Assembly (NCBI GenBank): GCA_913777615.1
Contig: CAJYTK010000013.1
Coordinates: 1 to 64,000, forward strand
Reading direction: 5' to 3'
Source: an uncultured Agrobacterium sp.
GTDB lineage: Bacteria > Pseudomonadota > Alphaproteobacteria > Rhizobiales > Rhizobiaceae
DNA length: 64,000 nucleotides
Made by a program: the position numbers and the translations under genes. Positions 1-9,922 of the stretch are shown in pieces (positions within the stretch are counted from its first letter, which is position 1; every line of letters starts with the position of its first letter). The notes below the pieces were generated by a model that made no database searches, was not told the DNA's origin, and saw only the letters and a program-made list of their open reading frames with translations.

Positions 1-248
1 CGAAGGAAGAAGGCGGCCGTCATACGCCGTTCTTCACGAACTACCGTCCGCAGTTCTACTTCCGTACGACTGACGTTACCGGTATCGTTTCGCTTCCAGA
101 AGGCACGGAAATGGTTATGCCTGGCGACAACGTCACTGTTGAAGTCGAGCTGATCGTTCCGATCGCGATGGAAGAAAAGCTGCGCTTCGCTATCCGCGAA
201 GGTGGCCGTACCGTCGGCGCCGGCATCGTTGCCTCGATCATCGAGTAA
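1..248 (+). CDS. tuf: Elongation factor Tu, C-terminal end (partial)
   Basis: EF-Tu delivers aminoacyl-tRNA to the ribosome as a GTP complex. Only about the last 81 residues are in the window; the gene runs off the left edge and is read from base 3. The visible part is the third beta-barrel domain, with the conserved stretches [21 protein letters not shown] and the end [18 protein letters not shown] perfect 12-bp hairpin follows 21 bases after the stop. Placing tuf directly before rpsJ is the usual str/S10 order in alphaproteobacteria. Which of the two tuf copies common in this group this is cannot be decided here. Confidence 0.97.
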   Translation, partial: KEEGGRHTPFFTNYRPQFYFRTTDVTGIVSLPEGTEMVMPGDNVTVEVELIVPIAMEEKLRFAIREGGRTVGAGIVASIIE

Positions 249-269
249 TCTCGACGTTTGAAATTATGT

Positions 270-310
270 CTGACGGCGGTGCAAAAACACCGCCGTCAGT
301 CGTTTGATGA
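270..310 (+). terminator. Hairpin after tuf
   Basis: A perfect 12-bp inverted repeat (270-281 with 288-299, loop of six, A-rich) lies just past the tuf stop. Only a weak T-rich tail follows, so termination may be partial or may depend on Rho. Confidence 0.6.
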
Positions 311-559
311 AAAAGCGTATGGGCGCTGCACTTTTAGTGCTTGAAAATTTCGGTGAAAGCGCGTAAACGCGCACTCACGTTCACCGCTGGATTCGCAACG
401 CGTTGCGAGTCCCGGTGATTTCGCAATACAGACTACTGAAATGATTGGGGTGCGCCTTTCGCATTCCTCTCGATTTTTGAAAATCTGCGGCGCCACGATT
501 AACTAGGTTCATGTATTTCCGCGTGCGGAAATCAATAATAAAGAACAAGGACAAGACGA
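300..559 (+). promoter_or_regulatory. Leader of the S10 operon with a candidate sigma-70 promoter
   Basis: The 260 bases between the tuf hairpin and rpsJ hold no convincing gene. A candidate promoter reads TTGAAA (341-346), 17 bases, TAAACG (364-369); the -35 match is good and the -10 match is weak. It would leave a leader of about 185 bases before rpsJ. In Escherichia coli, L4 represses the S10 operon through its leader. Whether that happens here cannot be read from the sequence. Confidence 0.35.
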
Positions 560-868
560 ATGAACGGCCAGAATATCCGTATCCGCCTCAAGGCGTTTGA
601 CCACCGGATCCTCGATGCCTCTACCCGTGAAATCGTGTCGACCGCCAAGCGCACCGGCGCCAGCGTTCGCGGCCCGGTTCCGCTGCCGACCCGCATTGAA
701 AAATTCACTGTTAACCGCTCTCCCCACGTGGACAAGAAGAGCCGTGAGCAGTTCGAAATGCGGACGCACAAGCGTCTTCTCGACATCGTTGACCCCACCC
801 CGCAGACTGTTGACGCGCTGATGAAGCTCGACCTCGCTGCTGGCGTTGACGTGGAAATCAAGCTCTAA
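560..868 (+). CDS. rpsJ: 30S ribosomal protein S10
   Basis: S10 is a head protein of the small subunit and, as NusE, also joins the transcription antitermination complex. The 102-residue product has the normal family length and start ([16 protein letters not shown]) and ends with the conserved GVDVEIKL. An AAGGA-type ribosome binding site precedes the ATG. It is the first gene of the S10 operon, followed by a 172-base gap before rplC, longer than most gaps in this cluster. Identification is secure from sequence and position. Confidence 0.98.
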
Positions 869-1040
869 GACCTCGGCCTGACCTTGCGAAAGTAAGGGCC
901 GATATAACAAGGAAGGTACGTGGATTAATCCAACGTCTTCCAATCCGGAGACCGGAAACATCGTGAGATGTCGAAGGGAACTCCTTAACAAAAGGCCGAG
1001 CAAGGGGTTTCCCTTCAAGGCTCGCAAGAGGATTGAACCA

Positions 1041-1682
1041 ATGCGTTCAGGTGTGATTGCACAGAAAGTGGGAATGACCCGCGTCTACAACGACGCTGGT
1101 GAGCATATTCCCGTAACGGTCCTGCGTCTGGATAACGTACAAGTCGTTGCCCAGCGTACGGAAGACAAGAATGGCTATACCGCAGTTCAGCTCGGTGCAG
1201 GCCAGTCCAAGGTCAAGAACACGACAAAGGCGCTCCGTGGCCACTTCGCCGCTGCCAATGTCGAGCCGAAAGCTAAGCTCGTCGAATTCCGGGTCTCGTC
1301 CGAGAACCTGATCGACGTCGGTGCAACACTGACCGCAAATCATTTTCAAGCCGGCCAGCTGGTCGACGTAACCGGAACAACGATCGGTAAGGGTTTTGCC
1401 GGTTCGATGAAGCGTCACAACTTCGGTGGTGGCCGCGCATCGCACGGTAACTCGATCTCTCACCGTGCGCACGGTTCGACGGGTTCCAACCAGGATCCGG
1501 GCCGCGTGTGGAAGGGTAAGCGCATGGCTGGTCACATGGGCCAGACTCGCGTCACCACCCAGAACCTGGAAGTGGTTTCGACCGATGAGGATCGCGGTCT
1601 GATCCTCGTGAAGGGCGCCGTTCCCGGTTCCAAGGGTTCCTGGATCATCGTCCGCGACGCCGTCAAGTCGGCTGCGAAGTAA
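1041..1682 (+). CDS. rplC: 50S ribosomal protein L3
   Basis: L3 is an early assembly protein near the peptidyl transferase centre. The frame is open from 963, but the family start [20 protein letters not shown] is at 1041, behind AGAGGA, giving 213 residues as usual. The long loop that reaches the catalytic centre is seen around residues 117-165, with [15 protein letters not shown] and the [17 protein letters not shown] stretch; Gln151 corresponds to the residue methylated by PrmB in Escherichia coli (established for that species, inferred here). rplD follows after 12 bases. Confidence 0.98.
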   Translation: MRSGVIAQKVGMTRVYNDAGEHIPVTVLRLDNVQVVAQRTEDKNGYTAVQLGAGQSKVKNTTKALRGHFAAANVEPKAKLVEFRVSSENLIDVGATLTANHFQAGQLVDVTGTTIGKGFAGSMKRHNFGGGRASHGNSISHRAHGSTGSNQDPGRVWKGKRMAGHMGQTRVTTQNLEVVSTDEDRGLILVKGAVPGSKGSWIIVRDAVKSAAK

Positions 1683-1694
1683 GGGAGCCTTATC

Positions 1695-2315
1695 ATGGAA
1701 TTGAACGTCACGACCCTCGAGGGAAAAGACGCCGGCAAGGTAGCCCTGTCGGACGAAATCTTCGGCCTCGACCCACGCCAGGATATCCTGGCCCGCGTTG
1801 TGCGCTGGCAGCTTGCTAAGAAGCAGCAGGGCACGCACAAGACCAAGAACCGTTCGGAAGTTTCCCGCACGGGTGCAAAGATGTACAAGCAGAAGGGTAC
1901 GGGCCGCGCTCGTCACCATTCGGCTCGCGCACCGCAGTTCCGCGGCGGCGGCAAGGCCCACGGCCCAGTCGTTCGCAGCCACGCTCACGACCTTCCCAAG
2001 AAGGTTCGCGCGCTCGGCCTGCGTCTCGCCCTGTCTGCAAAGGCAAAGGCTGAAGAACTGATCATCGTCGATCAGCTGATTGCATCGGACGCAAAGACAA
2101 AGGCTCTGCTGGGCAACTTCGCTTCGCTCGGCCTGACCAACGCTCTCGTTATCGGCGGCGCAGAACTTGACGGCAACTTCAAGCTCGCAGCTCAGAACAT
2201 CCCGAACGTGGACGTTCTGCCGGTACAGGGCATCAATGTTTACGACATCCTGCGCCGTGGCAAGCTCGTGCTTTCCAAGGCTGCTGTAGAGGCTCTGGAG
2301 GAGCGGTTCAAATGA
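1695..2315 (+). CDS. rplD: 50S ribosomal protein L4
   Basis: L4 binds 23S rRNA and lines the exit tunnel; in Escherichia coli it also represses the S10 operon. The 206-residue product shows the glycine- and arginine-rich tunnel loop (around residues 45-90, with [21 protein letters not shown]) and the C-terminal [19 protein letters not shown]. Length is normal. Its stop overlaps the rplW start by four bases (ATGA), so the two genes are probably translationally coupled. Confidence 0.98.
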   Translation: MELNVTTLEGKDAGKVALSDEIFGLDPRQDILARVVRWQLAKKQQGTHKTKNRSEVSRTGAKMYKQKGTGRARHHSARAPQFRGGGKAHGPVVRSHAHDLPKKVRALGLRLALSAKAKAEELIIVDQLIASDAKTKALLGNFASLGLTNALVIGGAELDGNFKLAAQNIPNVDVLPVQGINVYDILRRGKLVLSKAAVEALEERFK

Positions 2316-2605
2316 CGGATCTTCGCCACTACGATGTGATCGTGTCTCCCTCGATCACGGAAAAGTCGACGCTGGTATCCGAACAGAACCAGGTCGTATT
2401 CAACGTCGCCAAGGACGCTTCCAAGCCTGAAATCAAGGCTGCCGTGGAAGCTCTCTTCGGCGTCAAGGTCACGGGTGTGAACACGCTTATCCGCAAGGGT
2501 AAGACGCGCCGTTTCCGTGGATTCGCTGGCAAGAAGAAGGACGTCAAGAAGGCGATCGTGACACTTGCTGAAGGTCAATCCATCGACGTGTCCACCGGAC
2601 TCTAA
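2312..2605 (+). CDS. rplW: 50S ribosomal protein L23
   Basis: L23 sits at the exit of the peptide tunnel and is the docking site for trigger factor and SRP. The 97-residue product is of normal length and shows the family core [10 protein letters not shown] near the N-terminus and the RNA-binding loop [16 protein letters not shown]. It overlaps rplD by four bases. The next gene, rplB, starts 44 bases on, behind AAGGGAA. Confidence 0.98.
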   Translation: MTDLRHYDVIVSPSITEKSTLVSEQNQVVFNVAKDASKPEIKAAVEALFGVKVTGVNTLIRKGKTRRFRGFAGKKKDVKKAIVTLAEGQSIDVSTGL

Positions 2606-2649
2606 AGGTTAGGCCCAAGCGGGCAAAGACCCAAAAGGGAACAAATACA

Positions 2650-3486
2650 ATGGCATTGAAAAGTTTCAATCCGACCACACCTAGCCAGCGCCAGCTGGTT
2701 ATTGTGGACCGTGCTTCGCTCTACAAGGGCAAGCCGGTAAAGGCTCTTACACAGGGCCTCAGCTCGAAGGGTGGCCGTAACAACCAGGGCCGGATCACCG
2801 TTCGTTTCCAGGGCGGCGGTCACAAGCGGACCTACCGCCTGGTAGACTTCAAGCGTCGCAAGTTCGACGTTGAAGGTACGGTTGAACGTCTGGAATATGA
2901 CCCGAACCGCACCGCATTCATCGCGCTCGTGACATACACGGACGGCGAACAGGCTTACATTCTCGCGCCACAGCGTCTTGCTGCTGGTGACAAGGTGATC
3001 GCCTCCGACAAGGCAGTTGACGTAAAGCCCGGCAACACAATGCCGCTGCAGTTCATTCCGGTCGGCTCGATCATCCATAACGTCGAGATGAAGCCGGGCA
3101 AGGGCGGTCAGATCGCTCGCTCCGCCGGTACCTATGCACAGCTCGTTGGCCGCGATGCCGGTATGGCGATCCTGCGTCTCAACTCCGGTGAACAGCGTCT
3201 GGTGCATGGTTCCTGCCTCGCATCCATCGGTGCTGTTTCCAATGCTGATCACGGCAACATCAACGACGGCAAGGCTGGTCGTTCGCGTTGGCGCGGCAAG
3301 CGTCCGCATGTTCGCGGCGTCGTTATGAACCCGGTCGACCACCCTCACGGTGGTGGTGAAGGTCGCACGTCCGGTGGTCGTCATCCTGTGACGCCATGGG
3401 GCAAGCCCACCAAGGGCAAGCGTACCCGCTCGAACAAGTCGACCGACAAGTTCATCATGCGTTCGCGCCATCAGCGCAAGAAGTAA
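2650..3486 (+). CDS. rplB: 50S ribosomal protein L2
   Basis: L2 is needed for subunit joining and peptidyl transferase activity. The 278-residue product has the normal length, the N-terminal [16 protein letters not shown], the SH3-like RNA-binding core and the highly conserved C-terminal [18 protein letters not shown] containing the histidine (HPHGG) implicated in activity in Escherichia coli L2. A basic tail ([19 protein letters not shown]) ends the protein. Fifteen bases separate it from rpsS. Confidence 0.99.
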   Translation: MALKSFNPTTPSQRQLVIVDRASLYKGKPVKALTQGLSSKGGRNNQGRITVRFQGGGHKRTYRLVDFKRRKFDVEGTVERLEYDPNRTAFIALVTYTDGEQAYILAPQRLAAGDKVIASDKAVDVKPGNTMPLQFIPVGSIIHNVEMKPGKGGQIARSAGTYAQLVGRDAGMAILRLNSGEQRLVHGSCLASIGAVSNADHGNINDGKAGRSRWRGKRPHVRGVVMNPVDHPHGGGEGRTSGGRHPVTPWGKPTKGKRTRSNKSTDKFIMRSRHQRKK

Positions 3487-3501
3487 GAGAGGAAGTCTCA
3501 A

Positions 3502-3780
3502 GTGGCTCGTTCAGTATGGAAAGGTCCGTTTGTTGACGGCTATCTTCTCGCTAAGGCTGAGAAGGTGCGCGCAGGCGGCCGCAGTGAAGTAATCAAGATC
3601 TGGAGCCGTCGCTCCACGATCCTGCCGCAGTTCGTTGGTCTTACCTTCGGCGTTTACAACGGCAGCAAGCATGTGCCCGTCTCTGTCAACGAAGACATGG
3701 TCGGTCACAAGTTCGGTGAATTCTCTCCGACCCGGACCTATTACGGTCATGGCGCGGACAAGAAGGCAAAGAGGAAGTAA
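3502..3780 (+). CDS. rpsS: 30S ribosomal protein S19
   Basis: S19 forms a complex with S13 in the head of the small subunit near the A-site tRNA. The 92-residue product begins at a GTG codon; no ATG in frame would give the conserved N-terminus ([16 protein letters not shown]), and GAGGA lies just upstream. The core [20 protein letters not shown] is typical. rplV starts two bases after the stop, so coupling is likely. Confidence 0.98.
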   Translation: MARSVWKGPFVDGYLLAKAEKVRAGGRSEVIKIWSRRSTILPQFVGLTFGVYNGSKHVPVSVNEDMVGHKFGEFSPTRTYYGHGADKKAKRK

Positions 3781-3782
3781 TC

Positions 3783-4172
3783 ATGGCGAAGGCTAAGACC
3801 GAACGCCGGCTGAAGGACAACGAGGCTCAGGCCGTTGCCCGTACGCTTCGCGTCAGCCCCCAGAAACTGAACCTGGTTGCCGCTCTTATCCGTGGCAAGA
3901 AGGTTGATCGCGCTCTCGCCGAGCTCGAGTTCTCGCGCAAGCGTATCGCTTCCACCGTCAAGAAGACGCTGGAATCGGCTATCGCGAACGCCGAAAACAA
4001 CCATGACCTCGACGTCGACGCTCTCGTCGTCGCCGAGGCCTATGTTGGCAAGTCCATCACCATGAAGCGTTTCCACGCTCGTGGCCGTGGCCGTGCATCG
4101 CGCATCGAAAAGCCGTTCTCGCACCTCACGATCGTTGTTCGTGAAGTCGAGGAAAAAGGGGAGGCCGCATAA
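3783..4172 (+). CDS. rplV: 50S ribosomal protein L22
   Basis: L22 spans the large subunit; its long hairpin lines the exit tunnel and is a site of macrolide resistance mutations in other bacteria. The 129 residues include the globular [17 protein letters not shown] region and the hairpin around [17 protein letters not shown]. The stop TAA shares its last A with the ATG of rpsC, a one-base overlap indicating translational coupling. An alanine- and charge-rich end (VEEKGEAA) is slightly longer than in enterobacteria. Confidence 0.98.
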   Translation: MAKAKTERRLKDNEAQAVARTLRVSPQKLNLVAALIRGKKVDRALAELEFSRKRIASTVKKTLESAIANAENNHDLDVDALVVAEAYVGKSITMKRFHARGRGRASRIEKPFSHLTIVVREVEEKGEAA

Positions 4173-4903
4173 TGGGTCAGAAAATCAATCCAATCGGCTT
4201 CCGCCTGGGCATCAACCGTACGTGGGACAGCCGTTGGTACGCTGACACTGCCGAGTACGGCAACCTGCTGCATGAAGACCTTGCTATCCGTGCCTACCTC
4301 GTGAAGGAACTGAAGCAGGCTGGTATTGCAAAGGTTGTTATCGAGCGCCCACACAAGAAGTGCCGCGTTACGATCCACTCCGCTCGTCCGGGCCTCATCA
4401 TCGGCAAGAAGGGCGCTGACATCGAGAAGCTTCGCAAGAAGATCTCCGAGATGACCAGCTCCGAAACGCACCTCAACATCGTCGAAGTGCGCAAGCCGGA
4501 AGTCGACGCAACGCTTGTTGCACAGTCGATCGCCCAGCAGCTGGAACGCCGCGTGGCTTTCCGTCGCGCCATGAAGCGCGCCGTACAGTCCGCTCTGCGC
4601 CTCGGCGCGGAAGGCATCAAGATCACCTGCGCAGGCCGTCTCGGTGGCGCGGAAATCGCTCGTACCGAATGGTACCGCGAAGGCCGCGTTCCGCTTCACA
4701 CGCTGCGTGCAGACATCGACTACGGTACGGCTGAAGCCGAAACCGCATTCGGCATCTGCGGCATCAAGGTCTGGATCTTCAAGGGCGAAATCCTTGAGCA
4801 CGATCCAATGGCTTCCGAGCGTCGTGCGCTCGAAGGCGATGCTCAGGGTCCTGCAAGCCGTGAGCGTGGCGATCGCAACGATCGTCGTCGCGAAAACGCT
4901 TGA
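4172..4903 (+). CDS. rpsC: 30S ribosomal protein S3
   Basis: S3 lies at the mRNA entry channel of the small subunit and has helicase activity in the ribosome. The 243-residue product carries the KH domain, with the GxxG-type loop IIGKKGAD at residues 76-83, and the C-terminal domain with [17 protein letters not shown]. The last 20 or so residues are charged and low in complexity ([16 protein letters not shown]), as is common in rhizobial S3. It overlaps rplV by one base. Confidence 0.98.
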   Translation: MGQKINPIGFRLGINRTWDSRWYADTAEYGNLLHEDLAIRAYLVKELKQAGIAKVVIERPHKKCRVTIHSARPGLIIGKKGADIEKLRKKISEMTSSETHLNIVEVRKPEVDATLVAQSIAQQLERRVAFRRAMKRAVQSALRLGAEGIKITCAGRLGGAEIARTEWYREGRVPLHTLRADIDYGTAEAETAFGICGIKVWIFKGEILEHDPMASERRALEGDAQGPASRERGDRNDRRRENA

Positions 4904-4941
4904 TTGACGCTGGCGAAAGATAAGCTCGGAGAAGTAAGAAA

Positions 4942-5355
4942 ATGTTGCAGCCAAAGCGTACTAAGTACCGCAAGCAGTTCAAGGGACGCATCAAGGGCGT
5001 CGCCAAGGGCGGCTTTGACCTGGCATTCGGTGAATTCGGCTTGAAGTCGCAGGAACCGAACCGCGTGAATGCACGCGAGATCGAGGCGGCCCGCCGCGCG
5101 ATCACGCGTTACATGAAGCGCGCAGGTCGCGTTTGGATCCGCGTATTCCCCGATACTCCGGTTACGGCTAAGCCGACCGAAGTTCGTATGGGTAAGGGTA
5201 AGGGTTCGGTTGATTACTGGGCATGCAAGGTCAAGCCCGGTCGTATGATGTTCGAGATCGACGGTGTTTCCGAGGAGATCGCCCGTGAGGCGCTTCGTCT
5301 CGGCGCTGCCAAGCTCTCGGTCAAGACGCGCTTCGTACAGCGCATCGCAGAGTAA
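4942..5355 (+). CDS. rplP: 50S ribosomal protein L16
   Basis: L16 helps position A-site tRNA and is one of the last proteins to enter the large subunit. The 137 residues match the family from [16 protein letters not shown], through [20 protein letters not shown] and [19 protein letters not shown], to the end. The arginine in this second motif region is the target of the hydroxylase YcfD in Escherichia coli; no such gene is in the window. GGAG lies nine bases upstream of the start. Confidence 0.98.
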   Translation: MLQPKRTKYRKQFKGRIKGVAKGGFDLAFGEFGLKSQEPNRVNAREIEAARRAITRYMKRAGRVWIRVFPDTPVTAKPTEVRMGKGKGSVDYWACKVKPGRMMFEIDGVSEEIAREALRLGAAKLSVKTRFVQRIAE

Positions 5356-5367
5356 GGAGCAAGGCAA

Positions 5368-5568
5368 ATGAAAGCCGAAGATATTCGCGGCCTCAGCGCC
5401 GACCAGCTCAAGGACAAGTTGGCTGACCTCAAGAAGGAACAGTTCAACCTGCGTTTCCAGAAGGCCACTGGCCAGCTGGAAAAGTCCTCGCGCATCAACG
5501 AAGTCCGCAAGGACATCGCCCGGATCAAAACCATTGCTGCCCAAAAGGCCGCAGAAGCCAAGGCCTAA
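5368..5568 (+). CDS. rpmC: 50S ribosomal protein L29
   Basis: L29 is a small helical protein at the tunnel exit, next to L23. The 66-residue product has the family pattern: N-terminal [18 protein letters not shown], the [17 protein letters not shown] helix and the C-terminal [10 protein letters not shown] helix. TAAGGAG, formed partly by the rplP stop, is the ribosome binding site. It is tightly packed between rplP (12 bases) and rpsQ (11 bases). Confidence 0.97.
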   Translation: MKAEDIRGLSADQLKDKLADLKKEQFNLRFQKATGQLEKSSRINEVRKDIARIKTIAAQKAAEAKA

Positions 5569-5579
5569 GGAAGAATACT

Positions 5580-5816
5580 ATGCCTAAACGCATTCTCCAG
5601 GGCGTCGTTGTATCCGACAAGAACGAGAAGACTGTCGTAGTTCGCGTTGAGCGTCGATTCGCTCACCCGCTATTGCAGAAGACCGTTCGTCGTTCTAAGA
5701 AGTACAAGGCGCACGACGAAAACAACCAGTACAAGGTCGGCGATGTGGTTTCCATTGAGGAATGCGCACCGATCTCCAAGGATAAGCGCTGGACGGTTGT
5801 TGCCGCTCACGCTTAA
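5580..5816 (+). CDS. rpsQ: 30S ribosomal protein S17
   Basis: S17 is a primary 16S rRNA-binding protein with an OB fold. The 78 residues start [18 protein letters not shown] and contain [20 protein letters not shown] and the [19 protein letters not shown] loop. It is the last gene of the S10 unit. A 234-base gap with two hairpins follows before rplN, matching the classical S10/spc operon boundary of Escherichia coli. Confidence 0.98.
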   Translation: MPKRILQGVVVSDKNEKTVVVRVERRFAHPLLQKTVRRSKKYKAHDENNQYKVGDVVSIEECAPISKDKRWTVVAAHA

Positions 5817-5828
5817 TTTCAACGGAAT

Positions 5829-5905
5829 CGCGCCAGGTCTATTGCACTTGGCGCGAAAATCTGTATGAAGCAGCGCAAGGACGCTCGTAACCCGAGCGTC
5901 TTTTG
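5829..5905 (+). terminator. Hairpins between the S10 and spc operons
   Basis: Two inverted repeats lie in the gap. The first pairs TCGCGCCA near 5829 with TGGCGCGA near 5850. The second is an 8-bp perfect stem (5880-5887 with 5893-5900, loop TAACC) followed directly by TTTTGCTTT, which is a typical intrinsic terminator. The 145 bases after it hold no gene and would contain any spc promoter. Confidence 0.75.
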
Positions 5906-6050
5906 CTTTGATGCGCACGGAAGGTCCCTTTGGGAAACCACCCTGGCAAGTTTCTTCCGCGCAAAGACAGAGATTTCATAAGCTGGAACAGGGGGCAGCA
6001 TCTATGATGTGTGCCCAACCGGTCCGGTAACAACAAGAAGGCGACCTGAC

Positions 6051-6419
6051 ATGATTCAGATGCAAACAAACCTCGACGTGGCGGATAATTCCGGCGCACG
6101 TCGTGTCATGTGCATCAAGGTGCTGGGCGGCTCCAAGCGCAAGTACGCTTCCGTGGGCGACATTATCGTCGTTTCCATCAAGGAAGCTATTCCGCGCGGC
6201 CGCGTCAAGAAGGGCGACGTGATGAAGGCGGTTGTTGTGCGTACCGCTAAAGACATCCGCCGCGCCGACGGCAGCGTCATCCGTTTCGATAACAACGCAG
6301 CTGTTCTTATCGACAACAAGAAAGAGCCGATCGGCACCCGTATCTTCGGACCGGTTCCTCGCGAGCTTCGCGGTAAGAACCACATGAAGATCATCTCGCT
6401 GGCTCCAGAAGTACTGTAA
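6051..6419 (+). CDS. rplN: 50S ribosomal protein L14
   Basis: L14 lies at the subunit interface and binds the silencing factor RsfS. The open frame reaches back to 6009, but the family start is [18 protein letters not shown] at 6051, giving the standard 122 residues. Conserved blocks are [19 protein letters not shown] and the C-terminal [19 protein letters not shown]. It is the first gene of the spc unit; rplX follows after 12 bases behind AAGGAG. Confidence 0.98.
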   Translation: MIQMQTNLDVADNSGARRVMCIKVLGGSKRKYASVGDIIVVSIKEAIPRGRVKKGDVMKAVVVRTAKDIRRADGSVIRFDNNAAVLIDNKKEPIGTRIFGPVPRELRGKNHMKIISLAPEVL

Positions 6420-6431
6420 GGAGCACGAGCG

Positions 6432-6740
6432 ATGCAGAAGATTCGTAAAGGCGACAAGGTTGTCGTATTGACCGGTAAGGACAAGGGCCGTACCGGCGAA
6501 GTAATCCAGGTAATGCCGAAGGAAGACCGTGCTGTTGTGCGTGGCGTAAACATGGTGAAGCGTCACCAGCGCCAGACCCAGAGCCAGGAAGCCGGCATTA
6601 TCAACAAGGAAGCATCCTTGCACATCTCCAACATCGCCATCGCCGATAAGGATGGCAAGCCGACTCGCGTTGGCTTCAAGGTTGTAGAGGGCAAGAAGGT
6701 CCGTGTGGCCAAGCGTTCGGGAGAAGTCATCGATGGCTGA
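6432..6740 (+). CDS. rplX: 50S ribosomal protein L24
   Basis: L24 starts assembly of the large subunit and later sits at the tunnel exit. The 102 residues begin [19 protein letters not shown], the KOW motif typical of the family, and include [19 protein letters not shown]. The gene overlaps the start of rplE by eight bases, a sign of coupled translation. Confidence 0.98.
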   Translation: MQKIRKGDKVVVLTGKDKGRTGEVIQVMPKEDRAVVRGVNMVKRHQRQTQSQEAGIINKEASLHISNIAIADKDGKPTRVGFKVVEGKKVRVAKRSGEVIDG

Positions 6741-7290
6741 GACCAAGTACGAACCGCGTCTCAAGACGGAATACGTCAACCGTATCCGCGGCGCCATGCA
6801 GGAGAAGTTCTCCTACGCTAACGTCATGATGATCCCGAAGCTGGAAAAGATCGTCATCAACATGGGTGTGGGTGAGGCGACTGCCGACTCCAAGAAGCCC
6901 ACGGTTGCTGCCGGCGATCTGGCTGCTATTGCAGGTCAGAAGCCAGTCGTAACCCGCGCCCGCAACTCGATTGCTGGCTTCAAGGTTCGCGAAGGCATGC
7001 CAATCGGTGCGAAGGTTACCCTTCGTGGCGCACGCATGTACGAATTCCTTGATCGTCTGGTCAACATCGCGCTTCCGCGCGTTCGCGACTTCCGGGGCCT
7101 GAACCCGAAGAGCTTTGACGGCCGTGGCAACTTCGCCATGGGCATCAAGGAGCACATTGTGTTCCCAGAAATCAACTACGACAAGGTTGATCAGATGTGG
7201 GGCATGGACATCATCGTTTGCACGACGGCTCCGACCGACGACGAAGCACGGGCTCTTTTGACAGAGTTCAACTTCCCGTTCCGTCAGTAA
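6733..7290 (+). CDS. rplE: 50S ribosomal protein L5
   Basis: L5 binds 5S rRNA and contacts the P-site tRNA through its loop. The 185-residue form starts [19 protein letters not shown] at 6733, inside rplX and behind GGGAGAAG. Conserved blocks are [16 protein letters not shown], the [21 protein letters not shown] region and the C-terminal [20 protein letters not shown]. Start codons upstream in frame would only add unrelated residues from within rplX. Confidence 0.98.
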   Translation: MAETKYEPRLKTEYVNRIRGAMQEKFSYANVMMIPKLEKIVINMGVGEATADSKKPTVAAGDLAAIAGQKPVVTRARNSIAGFKVREGMPIGAKVTLRGARMYEFLDRLVNIALPRVRDFRGLNPKSFDGRGNFAMGIKEHIVFPEINYDKVDQMWGMDIIVCTTAPTDDEARALLTEFNFPFRQ

Positions 7291-7323
7291 CCGTAACGAC
7301 GAGCGTAGAAAAGGAACTCCGAT

Positions 7324-7629
7324 ATGGCGAAAACAAGCGCAGTTGAAAAGAACAAGCGCCGCCGCAAGACAGTTGCCTCCCAGGCCGGCAAGCGTGCCGC
7401 CCTCAAGGCCATCGTCATGAACCAGTCCCTTCCGATCGAAGAGCGGTTCCAGGCAACTCTGAAGCTCGCTTCGCTGCCGCGTGACGGCTCGAAGACGCGT
7501 ATCCGCAACCGCTGCGAAGTAACGGGCCGTCCGCGCGCGTTCTATCGCAAGCTCAAGATGTCGCGTATCGCGCTTCGTGAGCTGGGCAATTCCGGCAAGG
7601 TGCCGGGCATTGTCAAGTCGAGCTGGTAA
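7324..7629 (+). CDS. rpsN: 30S ribosomal protein S14, zinc-free long form
   Basis: S14 is a late-assembling head protein of the small subunit. The 101-residue product is the long form and has no CxxC pairs, so it is the zinc-independent type. The conserved end [22 protein letters not shown] and the middle [17 protein letters not shown] identify it. AAAGGA precedes the ATG. This is the only S14 gene in the window. Confidence 0.98.
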   Translation: MAKTSAVEKNKRRRKTVASQAGKRAALKAIVMNQSLPIEERFQATLKLASLPRDGSKTRIRNRCEVTGRPRAFYRKLKMSRIALRELGNSGKVPGIVKSSW

Positions 7630-7641
7630 GGAGACGGGCAC

Positions 7642-8040
7642 ATGACCATGACTGATCCTTTGGGTGATATGCTCACCCGCATCCGCAATGGTGCTTCCCG
7701 TCGCAAGTCTTCGGTTAGCACGCCTGCTTCCAGCCTCCGCGCACGCGTTCTCGACGTGCTGCAGGCTGAAGGCTACATACGCGGTTATTCCAAGGTCGAT
7801 TTTGAAAACGGCAAGTCCGAGTTCACCATCGAACTGAAGTACTACGAAGGTGCGTCGGTGATCCGTGAGATCGGCCGCGTATCCAAGCCGGGCCGCCGAG
7901 TTTATGTCTCGGTTAAGTCCATTCCGCAGGTCGCGAACGGCCTCGGCATCACCATCCTTTCGACACCGAAGGGCGTGATGGCCGATCACCAGGCTCGCGA
8001 ACAGAACGTTGGTGGCGAGGTTCTCTGCTCGGTCTTCTAA
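7642..8040 (+). CDS. rpsH: 30S ribosomal protein S8
   Basis: S8 binds helix 21 of 16S rRNA and in Escherichia coli represses the spc operon at the rplE leader. The 132 residues start [17 protein letters not shown] and end with the strongly conserved [21 protein letters not shown] second ATG two codons in is possible as start, but TAAGGAG fits the first. A 42-base gap follows before rplF. Confidence 0.98.
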   Translation: MTMTDPLGDMLTRIRNGASRRKSSVSTPASSLRARVLDVLQAEGYIRGYSKVDFENGKSEFTIELKYYEGASVIREIGRVSKPGRRVYVSVKSIPQVANGLGITILSTPKGVMADHQAREQNVGGEVLCSVF

Positions 8041-8082
8041 GGCCGAGTAAGGATCTCCGTAACGGACAGACAGGATAGAAAT

Positions 8083-8616
8083 ATGTCTCGTATCGGTAAA
8101 AAGCCCGTTCAGGTTCCCGCAGGTGTGACGGCCAACGTTGAAGGCCAGAAGATTACTGCCAAGGGTCCGAAGGGCGAACTGTTCTTCGTCGCAAATGACG
8201 ACATCCAGCTCAAGCTGGAAGACAACGGCGTTTCGGTACAGCCGTCCAACAACACCAAGGAAGCTCGTTCGAAGTGGGGCATGTCCCGCACCATGATCGA
8301 GAACATCTTCAAGGGTGTTAAGGATGGCTACGAGCGCAAGCTCGAAATCAACGGCGTTGGTTACCGTGCAGCCATGCAGGGCAAGAACCTGCAGCTGGCA
8401 CTCGGTTTCTCGCACGACGTTGTCTACGAGCCGCCGCAGGGCATCACCATCGCCGTGCCGAAGCCGACGGAAATCATCGTTTCCGGCATCAACAAGCAGC
8501 AGGTCGGTCAGGTTGCCGCGGAAATCCGCGAATACCGTGGTCCCGAGCCCTACAAGGGCAAAGGCGTCAAGTACGCTGAAGAACGGATCGTCCGCAAAGA
8601 AGGCAAGAAGAAGTAA
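8083..8616 (+). CDS. rplF: 50S ribosomal protein L6
   Basis: L6 has two repeated domains and lies near the factor-binding site. The 177-residue product begins [20 protein letters not shown] and shows [18 protein letters not shown] and the C-terminal [21 protein letters not shown] pattern. Length is normal. rplR starts 12 bases after the stop behind AAGGAA. Confidence 0.98.
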   Translation: MSRIGKKPVQVPAGVTANVEGQKITAKGPKGELFFVANDDIQLKLEDNGVSVQPSNNTKEARSKWGMSRTMIENIFKGVKDGYERKLEINGVGYRAAMQGKNLQLALGFSHDVVYEPPQGITIAVPKPTEIIVSGINKQQVGQVAAEIREYRGPEPYKGKGVKYAEERIVRKEGKKK

Positions 8617-8628
8617 GGAACACGCGAA

Positions 8629-8991
8629 ATGGCTAGCAGGAAAGAAGCACTTGCACGTCGTGCGAACCGTGTACGCCGCCAGCTCAAGGCGGTTGCTAAC
8701 GGTCGCCCGCGCCTGTCGGTTCATCGCTCGTCGAAGAACATCTACGCTCAGATCATCGATGATGTTGCAGGCAAGACGCTCGCGTCTGCCTCTACGCTCG
8801 AAGCCGATCTGCGCTCGTCGCTGAAGACCGGCGCTGACGTTGCGGCAGCTGCCGTTGTTGGCAAGCTGGTTGCCGAGCGCGCTGGCAAGGCTGGCGTCAA
8901 GGATGTCGTATTCGACCGTGGCGCATTCATTTATCACGGCCGCGTTAAGGCCCTGGCAGATGCTGCCCGCGAAGGCGGTCTGAACTTCTAA
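8629..8991 (+). CDS. rplR: 50S ribosomal protein L18
   Basis: L18 binds 5S rRNA together with L5 and L25. The 120 residues run from [20 protein letters not shown] through [20 protein letters not shown] and the end [20 protein letters not shown], all family signatures. A terminator-like hairpin begins six bases after the stop and separates it from rpsE. Confidence 0.98.
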   Translation: MASRKEALARRANRVRRQLKAVANGRPRLSVHRSSKNIYAQIIDDVAGKTLASASTLEADLRSSLKTGADVAAAAVVGKLVAERAGKAGVKDVVFDRGAFIYHGRVKALADAAREGGLNF

Positions 8992-8997
8992 GACTTT

Positions 8998-9034
8998 ATC
9001 CACCCGGGCGTGATCGCGCCGGGTGGATTTTCAC
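8998..9034 (+). terminator. Hairpin between rplR and rpsE
   Basis: A 10-bp perfect stem (8998-9007 with 9019-9028, loop GCGTGATCGCG) is followed by TTTTC. It has the form of an intrinsic terminator or attenuator inside what is elsewhere a single transcription unit. Readthrough or a promoter before rpsE must supply the downstream genes. Confidence 0.6.
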
Positions 9035-9118
9035 CGGGCCAACCGGACTTCAGCAATGGAGCCGGAGGGCCTACTTTCGTTTGCCGTTCGATACCGGAAA
9101 AGAAAAAGGAAAAGGACA

Positions 9119-9688
9119 ATGGCACAGGAAAAAAGAGGTTCTCGCGACGATCGCCAGAACCGCGAAGAGCGCGACAGCGAGTTCGTCGACAAGCTGGTCG
9201 CGATCAACCGCGTTGCAAAGGTTGTTAAGGGTGGCCGTCGTTTCGGCTTCGCCGCTCTCGTTGTTGTTGGCGACCAGAAGGGCCGCGTTGGCTTCGGTCA
9301 CGGCAAGGCTCGTGAAGTTCCAGAAGCAATCCGCAAGGCGACTGAAGCTGCCAAGCGCGATCTGATCTTTGTTCCGCTGCGCGATGGCCGTACGCTGCAT
9401 CACGACGTTAACGGTCGCCACGGCGCCGGCAAGGTTCTGCTGCGTTCCGCCAAGGCTGGTACCGGTATCATCGCCGGTGGTCCAATGCGTGCCGTTTTCG
9501 AAACGCTCGGCGTTCACGACGTTGTTGCCAAGTCCACGGGCTCTTCGAACCCGTACAACATGGTTCGTGCAACGTTCGACGCTCTGAAGCATCAGGTTCA
9601 TCCGAAGGACATCGCTGCTCAGCGCGGTCTGAAGTATGCAACCCTTCAGGCACGTCGCGTCGCGTCCGGCGTCGCTTCTGAAGAGTAA
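9119..9688 (+). CDS. rpsE: 30S ribosomal protein S5
   Basis: S5 acts in decoding accuracy at the mRNA entry side. The frame is open from 9023, but AAAGGA just before 9119 and the family start [20 protein letters not shown] give 189 residues. The double-stranded RNA-binding fold is seen as [20 protein letters not shown] and the C-terminal domain as [18 protein letters not shown]. rpmD follows after 11 bases. Confidence 0.98.
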   Translation: MAQEKRGSRDDRQNREERDSEFVDKLVAINRVAKVVKGGRRFGFAALVVVGDQKGRVGFGHGKAREVPEAIRKATEAAKRDLIFVPLRDGRTLHHDVNGRHGAGKVLLRSAKAGTGIIAGGPMRAVFETLGVHDVVAKSTGSSNPYNMVRATFDALKHQVHPKDIAAQRGLKYATLQARRVASGVASEE

Positions 9689-9699
9689 GGATCTGGATC

Positions 9700-9906
9700 A
9701 TGGCCAAGACTACAACTGAAGCCAAGAAGACTGTCACGGTCGAGCAGATCGGCAGCCCAAATCGCCGCCCGGAGATCCAGCGTCAGACGCTGATCGGCCT
9801 GGGTCTTAACAAGATGCACCGTCAGCGCACGCTGGAAGATACGCCTTCTGTTCGTGGCATGATTCGTGCGGTCCAGCATCTCGTTCGCGTCGTAGACGAG
9901 AAGTGA
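9700..9906 (+). CDS. rpmD: 50S ribosomal protein L30
   Basis: L30 is a small peripheral protein of the large subunit. The 68-residue product contains the family core [20 protein letters not shown] and ends NMHRQRTL-like as [18 protein letters not shown]. It is a few residues longer at the N-terminus than the Escherichia coli form, as is usual in rhizobia. rplO follows after 16 bases behind GGAGGAA. Confidence 0.97.
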   Translation: MAKTTTEAKKTVTVEQIGSPNRRPEIQRQTLIGLGLNKMHRQRTLEDTPSVRGMIRAVQHLVRVVDEK

Positions 9907-9922
9907 GACGGAGGAACCTATC

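Noticed and set aside
6727-9003. A 758-residue open frame on the minus strand across rplE to rplR
   Set aside because: It lies wholly antisense to well-conserved ribosomal genes, has no ribosome binding site and no family features; long antisense frames are common in GC-rich codon-biased genes.
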